Assembly: GCA_035702985.1 (NCBI GenBank)
Contig: DASSZD010000177.1
Coordinates: 1 to 64,000 of the forward strand
Direction: 5' to 3'
Source: JAKAXG01 sp035702985
GTDB taxonomy: Bacteria; Actinomycetota; Acidimicrobiia; Acidimicrobiales; Palsa-688
DNA: 64,000 bases
Shown here in pieces: positions 1 through 9,472 of the stretch. Positions within the stretch are counted from its first letter, which is position 1, and the number at the start of each line of letters is the position of its first letter. Made by a program: the position numbers and the translations under genes. The notes below the pieces were generated by a model. That model was not told the origin of the DNA. It saw nothing but the letters and a program-made list of their open reading frames with translations, and ran no database searches.

Positions 1-1433
1 AGTACGTCGACACCGGGGAGTGGCCGGCCTCCAGCCGGGCGTTCGGGGTGATGCGCTGCAACCACTGCACCGACGCGCCGTGCGTGAAGATCTGCCCGAC
101 GAAGGCGCTGTTCAAGCGCGACGACGGGATCGTCGACTTCGACTCCGACCGCTGCATCGGGTGCAAGAGTTGCATGCAGGGCTGCCCCTACGACGCCATC
201 TACATCGACGAGGACACCCACACCGCGGCCAAGTGCAATTACTGCGCCCACCGCGTCGATGACGGCCTGGAACCGGCGTGCGTGGTGGTCTGCCCGACGC
301 ATTCGATCTGGGCCGGCGACCTGGACGACCCGGAGAGCGGGATCGCCAAGCTGGTGGCCACCCATCCCACCGCCACCAGGGCCCCGGAGCAGAACACCGG
401 CCCCAACGTGTTCTACCTGGGAGCCGACCGGGCCGTGCTGGAACCCACCCTGGCCCCGGTGGACGGCTCCTACCTGTGGGCCGAGCCGGACCGCCAGCGC
501 CGGGAGGTGGCCGCCGACCTGGTGCCCGATCCGGTGACCGGCGCCCGGACCACCCTCAACACCGCCCACCCCCGCCCGTGGGGGTGGCGGGTCACCACCT
601 ACCTGTGGACCAAGGGGGTGGGGGCGGGGGCGCTCATGGTGACCTCCGGGGCGCTGCTGGCCGGGGTGCCGCCGGCCGGGGTGCTGCGCCTGGCCGCCCC
701 GGCCATCGGGGTGGGCGGCACCGCCCTGACCGGGGGTCTGCTGGTCTGGGACCTGAAGCGCCCGGAGCGGTTCATCTACATCTTCACCAAGCCCAATCCG
801 ACCTCGTGGCTGTTCTGGGGGTCGGTGTGCCTGGCCGGCTACGCCGCGGTGTCGGGGGGTTGGCTGGCCGCCGCGGTGGCCGAGTCCGTGGGGCTGCTCG
901 GCCCGGCCGGGTTCGCCCGGGCCCTGGGGGTCCTGCGCTGGGCCGCCATCCCGTCGGGGGCGGCCGCCGCCGGCTACACCGCCTTCCTGTTCGGTCAGGC
1001 CGAGGGCCGGGACCTGTGGCAGTCCAAGATGCTGCTGCCGCACCTGCTGGTGCAGGCGGTGCAGGCCGGCTCCGGGGTGCTGCTGGCCGTGGCCGCGCTG
1101 ACCGGCGGCCCGGTCCAGGTGACCAGGGCCCTGGCCGGCACCTTCGTGGCCGCGTCGGCCGCCAACGGCGCCTCCCTGGCCCTCGAGTACGGCACCCGCC
1201 ACGAGACCAGGCAGGCCGCCACCGCCGCCCACATGGTCACCCGGGGCCGGTACCGCAAGCTGTTCTGGGCCGGGGCGGTCGGGCTGGGCGGGCTGGCCGC
1301 CAGCCTGGCCGTGCCCGGGATCAAGGGGCGCAAGCTGCGCCGGGCCGCCGTCGGGGGCCTGCTGGGCCAGGTCTCGCTGCTGGCGTACGAGTCGGTCTTC
1401 GTCCGGGCCGGCCAGGACGTGCCGCTGTCATGA
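1..1433 (+). CDS. Fe-S cluster / NrfD-like membrane fusion subunit (5' end cut off)
   Basis: The frame is already open at base 3, so the true start lies left of the window; the GTG/ATG at 48-53 is internal. The N-terminal part carries three visible four-cysteine ferredoxin groups: CNHCTDAPCVKICP, CIGCKSCMQGCP and CNYC...CVVVCP. A fourth group would be expected upstream. The last 280 or so residues are strongly hydrophobic, with about eight membrane segments, as in NrfD/PsrC quinol-interacting subunits. Fusion of the electron-transfer (PsrB-like) and membrane (PsrC-like) subunits in one chain is known for some CISM enzymes. It overlaps the catalytic subunit by ATGA, so the two are likely one complex passing electrons between the quinone pool and the molybdenum site. 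The direction of electron flow cannot be told. Confidence 0.85.
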   Translation, partial: YVDTGEWPASSRAFGVMRCNHCTDAPCVKICPTKALFKRDDGIVDFDSDRCIGCKSCMQGCPYDAIYIDEDTHTAAKCNYCAHRVDDGLEPACVVVCPTHSIWAGDLDDPESGIAKLVATHPTATRAPEQNTGPNVFYLGADRAVLEPTLAPVDGSYLWAEPDRQRREVAADLVPDPVTGARTTLNTAHPRPWGWRVTTYLWTKGVGAGALMVTSGALLAGVPPAGVLRLAAPAIGVGGTALTGGLLVWDLKRPERFIYIFTKPNPTSWLFWGSVCLAGYAAVSGGWLAAAVAESVGLLGPAGFARALGVLRWAAIPSGAAAAGYTAFLFGQAEGRDLWQSKMLLPHLLVQAVQAGSGVLLAVAALTGGPVQVTRALAGTFVAASAANGASLALEYGTRHETRQAATAAHMVTRGRYRKLFWAGAVGLGGLAASLAVPGIKGRKLRRAAVGGLLGQVSLLAYESVFVRAGQDVPLS

Positions 1434-4330
1434 ACGACCCGATCATCGAGGAGACCACCATGAGCGAGGACCGGACCCCCCGAGCCGACCAGGGCCCCGG
1501 CCTGGCCGCGGTGGAGCTGCCCGGCGCCCGCCGCCACGAGGGGCTGGCCAACTTCCCGCCGGTGGAGAACTGGGACCACCACGTGGAGCACGACGCCCGG
1601 GCCCACCCCCGCAAGGTGGCCCACGAGTACATGCTGGTGCCCACCACGTGTTTCAACTGCGAGTCCGGGTGCGGGCTGCTGGCCTACGTGGACAAGTCCG
1701 ACCTGTCGATCCGCAAGCTGGAGGGCAACCCGGCCCACCCCGGCTCCCGGGGCCGCAACTGCGCCAAGGGGCCGGCCACCGTCAACCAGATCGACGATCC
1801 CGAGCGGATCCTGTACCCGCTCCGGCGGGTGGGGCCCCGCGGCAGCGGGGAGTGGGAGCGGGTCTCGTGGGACCAGGCCCTCGACGACATCGCCGGTCGT
1901 ATCCGCCGCTCCATCTCCGAGGGGCGGCCCGAGGAGGTCATGTACCACGTGGGCCGACCCGGCGAGGACGGCTTCGCGGAGCGGTTCCTGGCCGCCTGGG
2001 GGGTGGACGGTCACAACAGCCACACCAACGTGTGCTCGTCGGGGGCCCGGTTCGGGATGACCCTGTGGACCGGCTACGACCGGCCCAGTCCCGACCACGC
2101 CAACGCCAAGGTCATCCTGCTGCTGTCCAGCCACCTGGAGACCGGCCACTACTTCAACCCGCACGCCCAGCGGATCATGGAGGCCAAGCTGGGCGGCGCC
2201 AAGATGGTGGTGCTCGATCCCCGCCTGTCCAACACCGCCGCCCAGGCCGACCTGTGGATGTCGCCGTGGCCCGGCTCGGAGGCGGCCATCCTGCTGGCCG
2301 TGGCGTCGTACCTGCTGCGCACCCGCCAGATCGACCGGGAGTACATGCGGCGGTGGATGAACTGGAAGGAGTACATGGCCAACGTCCACCCCGACGCCCC
2401 GGCCGGCGACTTCGACGCCTTCCTCGACCGCCTGGAGGCCGACTACGCCCGCTTCACCTTCGAGTTCGCTGCGTCCGAAGCCCAGATCGACGTCGGCCAG
2501 GTCGAGGAGCTGGCCCGCCTGGTCGCCGGCTGCGACCACCGGCTGTCGGCCCATGTGTGGCGCTCGGCGTGCGCCGGCAACCTGGGTGGCTGGCAGGTGG
2601 CCCGGTCCCTGTGGTTCGTGCTGGCCCTCACCGGAAGCATCGGCACCGTGGGCGGCACCAGCCCCAACGGGTGGGACAAGTTCATCCCCAAGGGCCCCAA
2701 CCCGCCGGAGGGCCACGACCACTGGAACGAGCTGACCTGGCCGGCGGAGTACCCGCTGGCCACCAACGAGATGTCCATCCTCCTGCCCCACTTCCTGGAG
2801 GAGGGCCGGGGCCGGGTGGAGGTGTACTTCTCCCGGGTGTGGAACCCCATCTGGACCGCCCCGGACGGGTTCAGCTGGCTCGACGCCCTCACCGACACCG
2901 AGAAGGTCGGCCTGCACGTGGCCCTGACCCCGACCTGGTCCGAGACCGCCACCTTCGCCGACTACGTCCTGCCCATGGGCCACGCCCCGGAGCGCCACGA
3001 CACCATGTCGTACGAGACCCACGCCGGGAAGTGGCTCAGCTTCCGCCAGCCGGTCCGGCGGGTGGCCATGCAGAAGATGGGCCGCCAGGTCGCCGACACC
3101 CGCGACGCCAACCCGGGCGAGGTGTGGGAGGAGAACGAGTTCTGGTTCGACCTGTCGTGGCGCATCGACCCGGACGGGGCGCTGGGCATCCGGCCCCACT
3201 TCGAGTCGCCGTACCGGCCGGGGGAGAAGATCACCGTCGACGAGTACTACCGCTGGATGTTCGAGAACCAGGTCCCGGGCCTGCCGGAGAAGGCCGCCCG
3301 GGCCGGGCTGAGCTGCCTGGAGTACATGCGCAAGTTCGGGGCGGTCAGCGTCGGGGACGCGGTCTACCGCCTCGACGAGCGGCCGCTCGACGCCTCGGAG
3401 CTGGAGGGTACCGAGCCCGACCACAACGGCGTGATGCGCCGCCCGACCGGCCCCGACGACGAGCCGCCGCTGGTCGGCGAGGCCGGCTCGGTCGGCGTGC
3501 GCCACGAGGACGGCACGGTGACGTTCGGTTTCCCCACCCCGTCGCGCCGGCTGGAGATCTACTCCACGTCGGTGCGCGACTGGGGCTGGCCCGAGCACGC
3601 CACGCCCGGCTACATCGAGTCCCATGTGTCCCGCCGGCGCATCGATGTCGAAGCCGGGCAGCTGGTCCTGGTGCCCACCTTCCGCCTGCCGGTGCTGATC
3701 CACACCCGGTCCGGCAACGCCAAGTACCTCAACGAGATCGCCAACAGCCACCCCCTGTGGCTGAACCCCGACGACGCCGCCCGCCACCACCTCGCCACCG
3801 GCGACCTGACCAGGGTCGTCACCACCATCGGGTACTTCGTGGTGCGGGTGTGGGTCACCGAGGCCATCCGGCCCGGGGTGTGCGCCCTCAGCCACCACAT
3901 GGGCCGCTGGCGCCTCCACGACGACGACGGCAGCCGCTGGGTCACCGGCCAGGTGGACCTCACCCACCCCGACGGGCCGGACTCGTGGCTGCTGCGCTAC
4001 CGGAGCGGGGTCGAGCCGTTCAAGTCCGGCGATCCCGATTCGGAGCGGATCTTCTGGACCGACCCCGGGGTGCACCAGAACCTGGCCTTCGGGGTCCAGC
4101 CCGACCCGCTGTCGGGCATGAACTGCTGGCTGCAGAAGATCGAACTGTCACCCGTCCGGGCCGGGGACCGCTACGGCGACGTGTACGTCGACCGGCGCCG
4201 CAGCCGCCAGGTGTACCGGGAATGGCTGGCCCTGGCCCGGGCCACCACCGGACCGGACGGCCAGCGCCGCCCCGAGTTCCTCATGCGTCCGGTGAAGCCG
4301 AAGCGCAGGGCGTACCGTATCGATTCGTGA
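1430..4330 (+). CDS. molybdopterin oxidoreductase catalytic subunit (CISM/DMSO reductase superfamily)
   Basis: A 966-residue protein whose ATG overlaps the stop of the Fe-S/NrfD subunit. Near residue 72 is the [4Fe-4S] motif CFNCESGC, with its fourth cysteine about 38 residues later (NCAKGP). Around residue 200, NVCSSG offers the likely cysteine ligand to molybdenum, as in PhsA/PsrA-type reductases. The C-terminal quarter (HTRSGNAKYLNEI onward) looks like the dinucleotide-binding domain. The first 60 residues contain no twin-arginine signal, so the enzyme is probably cytoplasmic-facing unless exported with a partner. Polysulfide, thiosulfate or tetrathionate reductase-like activity fits the NrfD partner and the nearby CstR-like repressor. 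Arsenate or other oxyanions cannot be excluded. Confidence 0.85.
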   Translation: MNDPIIEETTMSEDRTPRADQGPGLAAVELPGARRHEGLANFPPVENWDHHVEHDARAHPRKVAHEYMLVPTTCFNCESGCGLLAYVDKSDLSIRKLEGNPAHPGSRGRNCAKGPATVNQIDDPERILYPLRRVGPRGSGEWERVSWDQALDDIAGRIRRSISEGRPEEVMYHVGRPGEDGFAERFLAAWGVDGHNSHTNVCSSGARFGMTLWTGYDRPSPDHANAKVILLLSSHLETGHYFNPHAQRIMEAKLGGAKMVVLDPRLSNTAAQADLWMSPWPGSEAAILLAVASYLLRTRQIDREYMRRWMNWKEYMANVHPDAPAGDFDAFLDRLEADYARFTFEFAASEAQIDVGQVEELARLVAGCDHRLSAHVWRSACAGNLGGWQVARSLWFVLALTGSIGTVGGTSPNGWDKFIPKGPNPPEGHDHWNELTWPAEYPLATNEMSILLPHFLEEGRGRVEVYFSRVWNPIWTAPDGFSWLDALTDTEKVGLHVALTPTWSETATFADYVLPMGHAPERHDTMSYETHAGKWLSFRQPVRRVAMQKMGRQVADTRDANPGEVWEENEFWFDLSWRIDPDGALGIRPHFESPYRPGEKITVDEYYRWMFENQVPGLPEKAARAGLSCLEYMRKFGAVSVGDAVYRLDERPLDASELEGTEPDHNGVMRRPTGPDDEPPLVGEAGSVGVRHEDGTVTFGFPTPSRRLEIYSTSVRDWGWPEHATPGYIESHVSRRRIDVEAGQLVLVPTFRLPVLIHTRSGNAKYLNEIANSHPLWLNPDDAARHHLATGDLTRVVTTIGYFVVRVWVTEAIRPGVCALSHHMGRWRLHDDDGSRWVTGQVDLTHPDGPDSWLLRYRSGVEPFKSGDPDSERIFWTDPGVHQNLAFGVQPDPLSGMNCWLQKIELSPVRAGDRYGDVYVDRRRSRQVYREWLALARATTGPDGQRRPEFLMRPVKPKRRAYRIDS

Positions 4331-5712
4331 CAGGCCGCGCCGACAACGGCCCGGGACCCGGACACCACCGGGTCCGGGTCCCGGCGCCGCTCATACCGCG
4401 ACGGCTCCCGTCGGGGCGGGGCGCCACCGAGCAGCCCAACAACACCGACGAGGGCGACGCCCGGCTGACCACCCGGTTCTGGGCCGCCCTGGTCCTCACC
4501 GGGATCGGAACCGGGCTGTTCGGGGTCGTGATGATGATCGTGCTGTTCGGGTTCGAGCATCTGGCCTTCGGGACCGGTCCGGGCGACTACCAGAGCCACG
4601 TGGAGAACGCCAGCGCCGCCCGCCGGGTCCTGTCCCTGGTGATCGCCGGCGCCGCCGCCGGTCCGGCCTGGTTCCTGGTGCGCCGGTTCACCAAAGGGGA
4701 GAAGTCCGAGGTGGACGAGGTCATATGGGCCGGCGACGGGCGGCTGTCGGCCCGTCGCAGCCTGGCGACGGGGATCATCTCCGAGGTGGTCATCGGCATG
4801 GGCGCTTCCATCGGGCGGGAGTCCGCCCCCAAGCTCATGGGCGGGGTCTCGGGCAGCGTGGCCGCCGGGTGGCTGGGGCTCAACGTGGCCCAGCGGCGGC
4901 TGCTGGTGGCGTGCGGCGCCGGGGCCGGCCTGGCGGCCGTCTACAACGTCCCGCTCGCCGGGGCGCTGTTCACCGCCGAGCTGCTGATGGGCTCCGTCAC
5001 CCTGCCGGTGGTCCTGCCGGCGGTGGCCTGCACCTGGATCGCCACTGCCGTGGGATGGATCTACCTGCCCCAGCACGCCACCTACGTGTCCATCCCGGAC
5101 TACCACTTCGGCGCTGCGCTCATCGTGTGGACCGCTTTGGCCGCCCCGCTGATCGGCCTGGTCGCCTCGGGATACATCCGCCTGATCGGCTGGGTGTCCC
5201 ACCACCGGATCGGGGGCCGGCTGGCGATAGCCGGCCCGCTGGTGGCTTTCACCGTCCTCGGGGTGGTGGGGATCGCCTACCCGGCGCTGTTCGGCAACGG
5301 GAAGGACATGGCCCACCGGGCGTTCCTGGGGCAGGGCACCCTGCTCCTGTTCCTGGCGCTGTTCGCCCTCAAGCCCCTGGTCACGGCCCTGTGCCTGGGC
5401 GGCGGGGCGTCAGGAGGCCTGCTCACCCCGTTCATGAGCACCGGGGCCATGTTCGGGGCCTTCACCGGTGTCGCCTGGTCCATGTTGTGGCCCGGCGTGC
5501 CGACCGGCGCCTACGCCCTGGTGGCGGCCGCAGCCATGCTGGGGGCGTCCATCCAGGCGCCGCTCACCGGCCTGGTGCTGATCCTGGAACTGACCCACAG
5601 CGGTTTCGGCCTGATGGTGCCCATAGCCGCCGCCACGTTCGCCGCCACCGCCATAGCCCGCCACGTGGACGGGTACTCCATCTATTCGGCCAGGCTGCCC
5701 GCCCAGACCTGA
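4327..5712 (+). CDS. ClC-family chloride channel/antiporter
   Basis: A 461-residue membrane protein starting at GTG 4327, which overlaps the previous stop (GTGA). It shows the ClC filter motifs: GRESAPK near residue 162, with the gating glutamate kept (family consensus GREGP), and GGGASGGLLTP near residue 357 (family GxFxP). About ten to twelve hydrophobic segments are visible and no CBS domain follows. ClC proteins move chloride, often in exchange for protons. Tight coupling to the molybdoenzyme operon suggests charge or pH compensation for it, which is inference. Its last 31 bases overlap the 3' end of the convergent GntR gene. Confidence 0.88.
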   Translation: MTGRADNGPGPGHHRVRVPAPLIPRRLPSGRGATEQPNNTDEGDARLTTRFWAALVLTGIGTGLFGVVMMIVLFGFEHLAFGTGPGDYQSHVENASAARRVLSLVIAGAAAGPAWFLVRRFTKGEKSEVDEVIWAGDGRLSARRSLATGIISEVVIGMGASIGRESAPKLMGGVSGSVAAGWLGLNVAQRRLLVACGAGAGLAAVYNVPLAGALFTAELLMGSVTLPVVLPAVACTWIATAVGWIYLPQHATYVSIPDYHFGAALIVWTALAAPLIGLVASGYIRLIGWVSHHRIGGRLAIAGPLVAFTVLGVVGIAYPALFGNGKDMAHRAFLGQGTLLLFLALFALKPLVTALCLGGGASGGLLTPFMSTGAMFGAFTGVAWSMLWPGVPTGAYALVAAAAMLGASIQAPLTGLVLILELTHSGFGLMVPIAAATFAATAIARHVDGYSIYSARLPAQT

Positions 5713-6506
5713 TCGGCCGGCCGGTCGGATCCCGGCGCCAGCCGCCCGGCGCGGCGTCCCGGCGGCGGCTCGAACGCGGCGTCCACCCGGCCCTCGCCCC
5801 AGCGGGCCACGAAACGGAACCGGTCGGCCCGGATCACCCCGTGCCGCCACTCCACCGGCACCAGGCCCTGGCAGGCCAGCCGTTCCACCGCGTACACCGG
5901 GGTGCGGGCCCGCAGCTGCAGCAGCTCCCGCTGCTCGGGGGTGGGCAGCACCGGGGTGACCCGTTCCCAGCCGGCGTCGGGGCGCAGGCCGCAACGGGCC
6001 TCCATCTCCCGGTACAGGGCGGTGCGGTGGAAGTCGGCGTCGAGCAGCGGCGACGCCAGGCGGGCGGGCAGCCACGAGCAGTCCAGCACCACCGGGCGCC
6101 CGTCGATCAGCCTCACCCGCTCCAGGTACACCAGCGGGTCGTCCGGGTCGCCCCCGAGCATCCCCGCCGCCTCCGGGTTGCGGCGCAGCTCCAGGAAGCG
6201 CACCACGCTCTCCTGCACGAAACCCTGCTCCTCGGCCGACCGGTACAGGCTGTACAGGGTGCCCAGCTGCTGCTCGACGGACCGCTGGCGGACCATCGTC
6301 CCCCGGCCCCGGCCCCGCTCGATCAAGCCCTCCGCCTGGAGCCGGCGCAGCGCCTCCCTCACCGTCTGGCGGCTGACCTGGTAGCGCGCCGTCAGTTCCA
6401 TCTCGGTGGGGAAGGCGTCGCTGAACTCGCCGGCCGACAGACCCGCCCGCAGCTCGTCGAGAACCTGGCTCCACAACGGCACCGCGCTCCGGCGATCCAC
6501 AGGCAC
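5682..6506 (-). CDS. GntR/HutC-type regulator with UTRA domain
   Basis: 274 residues from GTG 6506 (VPVDRRSAVPLWSQ). Upstream in-frame ATGs exist but would run into the divergent promoter. Residues 1-75 form a GntR winged helix (FPTEMELTARYQVSRQTVRE, then a GRGRGT wing). The rest looks like a UTRA ligand domain (LVYLERVRLIDGRPV), which binds small metabolites in HutC-type regulators. It is divergent from the MmpL transporter, with the two CstR-type palindromes in between, and convergent with ClC. Its ligand is unknown; control of the transporter or of itself is the natural guess. Confidence 0.85.
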   Translation of the reverse strand: MPVDRRSAVPLWSQVLDELRAGLSAGEFSDAFPTEMELTARYQVSRQTVREALRRLQAEGLIERGRGRGTMVRQRSVEQQLGTLYSLYRSAEEQGFVQESVVRFLELRRNPEAAGMLGGDPDDPLVYLERVRLIDGRPVVLDCSWLPARLASPLLDADFHRTALYREMEARCGLRPDAGWERVTPVLPTPEQRELLQLRARTPVYAVERLACQGLVPVEWRHGVIRADRFRFVARWGEGRVDAAFEPPPGRRAGRLAPGSDRPADQVWAGSLAE

Positions 6507-6556
6507 CCCACCAGTATGGCCAGCCGGCCGGTCCCCGCTCAGGGCACGACTGCCGG

Positions 6557-6572
6557 ATACCCCCCCCGGTAT
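6557..6572. promoter_or_regulatory. CstR/CsoR-type operator, site 1
   Basis: ATACC-N6-GGTAT inverted repeat with a C-rich core, in the GntR/MmpL divergent gap. It resembles the ATACCCC...GGGGTAT operators of CsoR-family CstR repressors. The centre is less symmetrical than at the two other sites in this window. Confidence 0.5.
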
Positions 6573-6600
6573 AAGGCCGACATGTGCCATACTGGACTGG

Positions 6601-6614
6601 TACCCCCTGGGGTA
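6601..6614. promoter_or_regulatory. CstR/CsoR-type operator, site 2
   Basis: TACCCC-CT-GGGGTA palindrome that ends 26 bases before the GTG of the MmpL gene, where it would cover the promoter or early transcript. It has the same arms as the site in front of the CstR-like gene at 9902-9915. Confidence 0.65.
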
Positions 6615-6640
6615 TAGCTGGAATCTACCGGAGGAGCCCC

Positions 6641-8848
6641 GTGACCGTCACAGCAGATCCCGTGCCCGCCAACCACCCCGGCCCCGCGTCCCCGCCGCCG
6701 GGCGCCCTGGCCCGCCTGGGGACCTGGACCGCCACCCACATGCGCGCCGTCCTGGTGGCCTGGATGGTGGTGCTGGTCGGGTTCGGTTTCTTCGCCCCGG
6801 CGGTGCAGTCGTCCCTGGCCGGAGCGGGATGGCAGGACTCCACCAGCCAGTCGGTGGCGGCCCGCAACCTCATCCAGAAGGACTTCGCCGGCCTCGGATC
6901 CAGCGCCCTGCAGGTCGTGGTGGTCGACCACCGGGCCCCGATCTCCGCCGACCCCGCCGCCCGGGCCGTCGTGGCGGAGGTCACCCAGAGGCTGAAGGCC
7001 GATCCCCGGGTGTCCACCGTGGTGCCACCCCAGCCGGGCATGTCGTTGTCGGCTGACGGGCGCACCGGCATCGTGACCGCCGGGGCGGCCGCCGATCCGA
7101 ACGCCATGGTCAAGGCGGCCGAGGCGCTGGCCCAGCCCCTGAACCGGCTCGGGACGTCCGCGGTCTCGGTGACCCTCACCGGCGACAGCGCCCTGTGGGC
7201 CAACTTCAACAGCGCCAACCACTCGGCCATGATGCGATCGGAGATGCTGTCGTGGCCGGTCACCATGGCCATCCTGGTGATCGCCTTCGGCAGCCTGGTG
7301 GCCGCCGGGCTCCCTCTGATGCTCACCATGGCCGGGCTGCTGGTGGCGGCCGGGGCCCTGGTGCTGGCCGACAAGGTGGCCCCGGTGTCCATCTGGGCCC
7401 TCAACTTCGCCCTCATGTTCGCCCTGGCCCTGGGCATCGACTACGCCCTGTTCCTGGTGGTCCGGTTCCGGGCCGCCCTGCACCGGCGGGGGGCCCAGCC
7501 CGGCGACCGTCAGGCGGCGGTGGCCGCGGTGGCCGAGACCATGGCCACCGCCGGGAAGGCCGTGGCGTTCTCCGCCGTGACCGTCCTGGCCTCGCTGGCG
7601 GCCATCCTGCTGGTGCCCAGCCCGGCGTTCCGGTCCATGGCGCTCGGCATCATGCTGTCGGTGCTGGCCGTGCTGGCCGCCACCCTCACGCTGCTGCCCG
7701 CCGTTCTCGGCAAGCTCGGCACCAGGGTGGACGCCGGACGGGTCCGCCTCCGCCGGAGGGGCGCCCGGGACGGGCAGGAGCCGGTGCATCTGCACGGACA
7801 TCGTCTGGAGGAGCGCCTCCACCAGTGGGGGCAGGCCCTGTGGCGCCACCCGGTGGTCTCCGGCCTGGCCGCCCTGGTCGTGCTGGCCATGGCCGCCGTC
7901 CCGGTGATCGGGCTGCGCACCTCCATGCCGTCCATCACCATCATCCCGGCGTCGGCCAACGCCCGGATGGGCTACAACCAGGTGACCTCGGCCTTCGGGC
8001 CCGGGGCGCCCGGAACGCTGCAGGTGCTCGTGCACTCCGACCAGCAGGCGGCCGCCCTGGCCACCCTGGAGCACACCCCGGGCGTGGCGGCGGCCATGCC
8101 GGCGGGGTCGAACGCCGGATGGACGCTGGACCAGGTGGTGCCCACCACCGGGCCGTCGGCGCCGGCCACCGGGGCCACCATCGAACGCATCCGCCACGCC
8201 CTGCCCGCCGGCAGCCTGGTCGGGGGGGCGGCGGCCGAGAACCACGACCTCCAGAAGGCCCTCTCGTCGCGCACCGCCCTGGTGTTCGGGGTGCTGGCCG
8301 GGGTGGGCTTCCTGCTGCTGCTCGTGGCCCTGGGCGCCCCCCTCCTGGCCCTGGCCGGGGTGGTGGTCACCGCCCTGTCGGTGGCCGGCGCCTTCGGCGT
8401 GGCCCGGCTCATATTCCAGGACGGTCACCTGTCCAGCCTGCTGAACTTCACCCCGCAGGGGTTCGTGGACGCCTGGGGGCCGCTGTTCTTCGGGGCCATG
8501 GTGTTCGGGGTGGCCATGGACTACACCCTGTTCCTGCTGTCGGCCGCCAAGGAGCGCTACGAGACCCACGCCGACCCGGAACACGCCATGGTCGGGTCGG
8601 TGCGCACCTCCGGGCGGGTGGTGGTGTCGGCCGCCGCGGTGATGATCGCGGTGTTCCTCACCTTCGCCCTGTCGGGGCCGCTCGCCCCCAAGGAGATGGG
8701 GGTGATCCTGGCCGTGGCCGTGGCCCTCGACGCCCTGGTGGTGCGTATGGTGCTGCTGCCGGTGATCCTGCGCCTGGGTCACCACTGGGCCTGGCACCGC
8801 CCGGCCTGGTTGGATCGGGTGGTACCCCACGTGCGCTTCTCGCACTGA
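6641..8848 (+). CDS. MmpL/RND-family transporter
   Basis: 735 residues from GTG 6641, which has GGAGGAG at 6630-6636. An ATG at 6584 is in frame but lies within the operator region. Two MMPL repeats are visible, each with a soluble loop followed by a membrane bundle. The paired motifs LGIDYALFLVVRF (about residue 263) and GVAMDYTLFLL (about residue 623) carry the Asp-Tyr pair typical of proton-driven MmpL proteins. These export lipids or small hydrophobic compounds, powered by proton flow. It leads an operon with a methyltransferase and a DUF302 protein, behind CstR-type operators, which is an unexpected control for an MmpL protein. Confidence 0.88.
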   Translation: MTVTADPVPANHPGPASPPPGALARLGTWTATHMRAVLVAWMVVLVGFGFFAPAVQSSLAGAGWQDSTSQSVAARNLIQKDFAGLGSSALQVVVVDHRAPISADPAARAVVAEVTQRLKADPRVSTVVPPQPGMSLSADGRTGIVTAGAAADPNAMVKAAEALAQPLNRLGTSAVSVTLTGDSALWANFNSANHSAMMRSEMLSWPVTMAILVIAFGSLVAAGLPLMLTMAGLLVAAGALVLADKVAPVSIWALNFALMFALALGIDYALFLVVRFRAALHRRGAQPGDRQAAVAAVAETMATAGKAVAFSAVTVLASLAAILLVPSPAFRSMALGIMLSVLAVLAATLTLLPAVLGKLGTRVDAGRVRLRRRGARDGQEPVHLHGHRLEERLHQWGQALWRHPVVSGLAALVVLAMAAVPVIGLRTSMPSITIIPASANARMGYNQVTSAFGPGAPGTLQVLVHSDQQAAALATLEHTPGVAAAMPAGSNAGWTLDQVVPTTGPSAPATGATIERIRHALPAGSLVGGAAAENHDLQKALSSRTALVFGVLAGVGFLLLLVALGAPLLALAGVVVTALSVAGAFGVARLIFQDGHLSSLLNFTPQGFVDAWGPLFFGAMVFGVAMDYTLFLLSAAKERYETHADPEHAMVGSVRTSGRVVVSAAAVMIAVFLTFALSGPLAPKEMGVILAVAVALDALVVRMVLLPVILRLGHHWAWHRPAWLDRVVPHVRFSH

Positions 8849-8860
8849 CAGGAGATGGGA

Positions 8861-9472
8861 ATGGATGCCAAGGAGTGGGACGACCGTTACCGCGTCGCTG
8901 AACTGGTCTGGGCCGCCGAGCCCAACCGGTTCGTGGAGGAGGAGTGCCGGTCCCTGCCCCCGGGCCGGGCGCTGGACCTGGCGGCCGGCGAGGGGCGCAA
9001 CTCGGTGTGGCTGGCCGGCCGGGGATGGCGGGTCACCGCTGTCGACTTCTCCGAGGTCGGCCTCGGGAAGGGCCGCCGCCTGGCCGACCAGGCCGGGGTG
9101 GGGGACCGGGTCGAATGGGTCACGGCCGACGTCACGCACTGGACCCCGCCGCCGGGGGCCTACGACCTGGTGGTCGTCGCCTACCTGCACCTGCGCCCCG
9201 ACGAGCTGGCCCCGGTGCTGGCCCGGATTCCCGACGCCCTGGCCCCGGGCGGCCGGGTGGTGGTCGTCGGCCACGACGTCACCAACCTGGACGGGGGAGT
9301 GGGCGGTCCGCAGGACCCCGACCTGCTCTACCGGCCCGAGGCGATAGGGCAGATACTGGCCGGTGCCGGCCTCACCCCGGTCCGGGCCGAAACCGTGGAG
9401 CGGCCCACCCCCAACGGCACCGCCCTCGACACGCTTGTCACCGCCACCCGGGAAAAAGAGAGGATCCAATGA
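8861..9472 (+). CDS. class I SAM-dependent methyltransferase
   Basis: 203 residues. I chose ATG 8861 because GGAG at 8851-8854 sits six bases ahead; ATG 8855 would leave no spacing. Motif I is LDLAAGEGRNS, followed by VTAVDFSEVGL with the acidic residue that binds the ribose, and an FGRM-like Rossmann core. The layout resembles TehB/thiol-type small-molecule methyltransferases. It lies 12 bases after the MmpL stop and overlaps the DUF302 start by ATGA, so the three genes form one operon. The substrate is unknown; a thiol or chalcogen would fit the regulatory context but is not shown. Confidence 0.8.
   Translation: MDAKEWDDRYRVAELVWAAEPNRFVEEECRSLPPGRALDLAAGEGRNSVWLAGRGWRVTAVDFSEVGLGKGRRLADQAGVGDRVEWVTADVTHWTPPPGAYDLVVVAYLHLRPDELAPVLARIPDALAPGGRVVVVGHDVTNLDGGVGGPQDPDLLYRPEAIGQILAGAGLTPVRAETVERPTPNGTALDTLVTATREKERIQ

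Noticed and set aside
995..4075. Very long open frame on the minus strand opposite the molybdoenzyme
   Set aside because: The product is Gly/Val/His/Pro-rich with no domain, a mirror of third-position GC bias. The plus-strand gene has clear Fe-S and molybdenum motifs.
6584..6641. Upstream ATG start of the MmpL gene
   Set aside because: It would translate through the operator at 6601-6614; GTG 6641 has a clear ribosome site.
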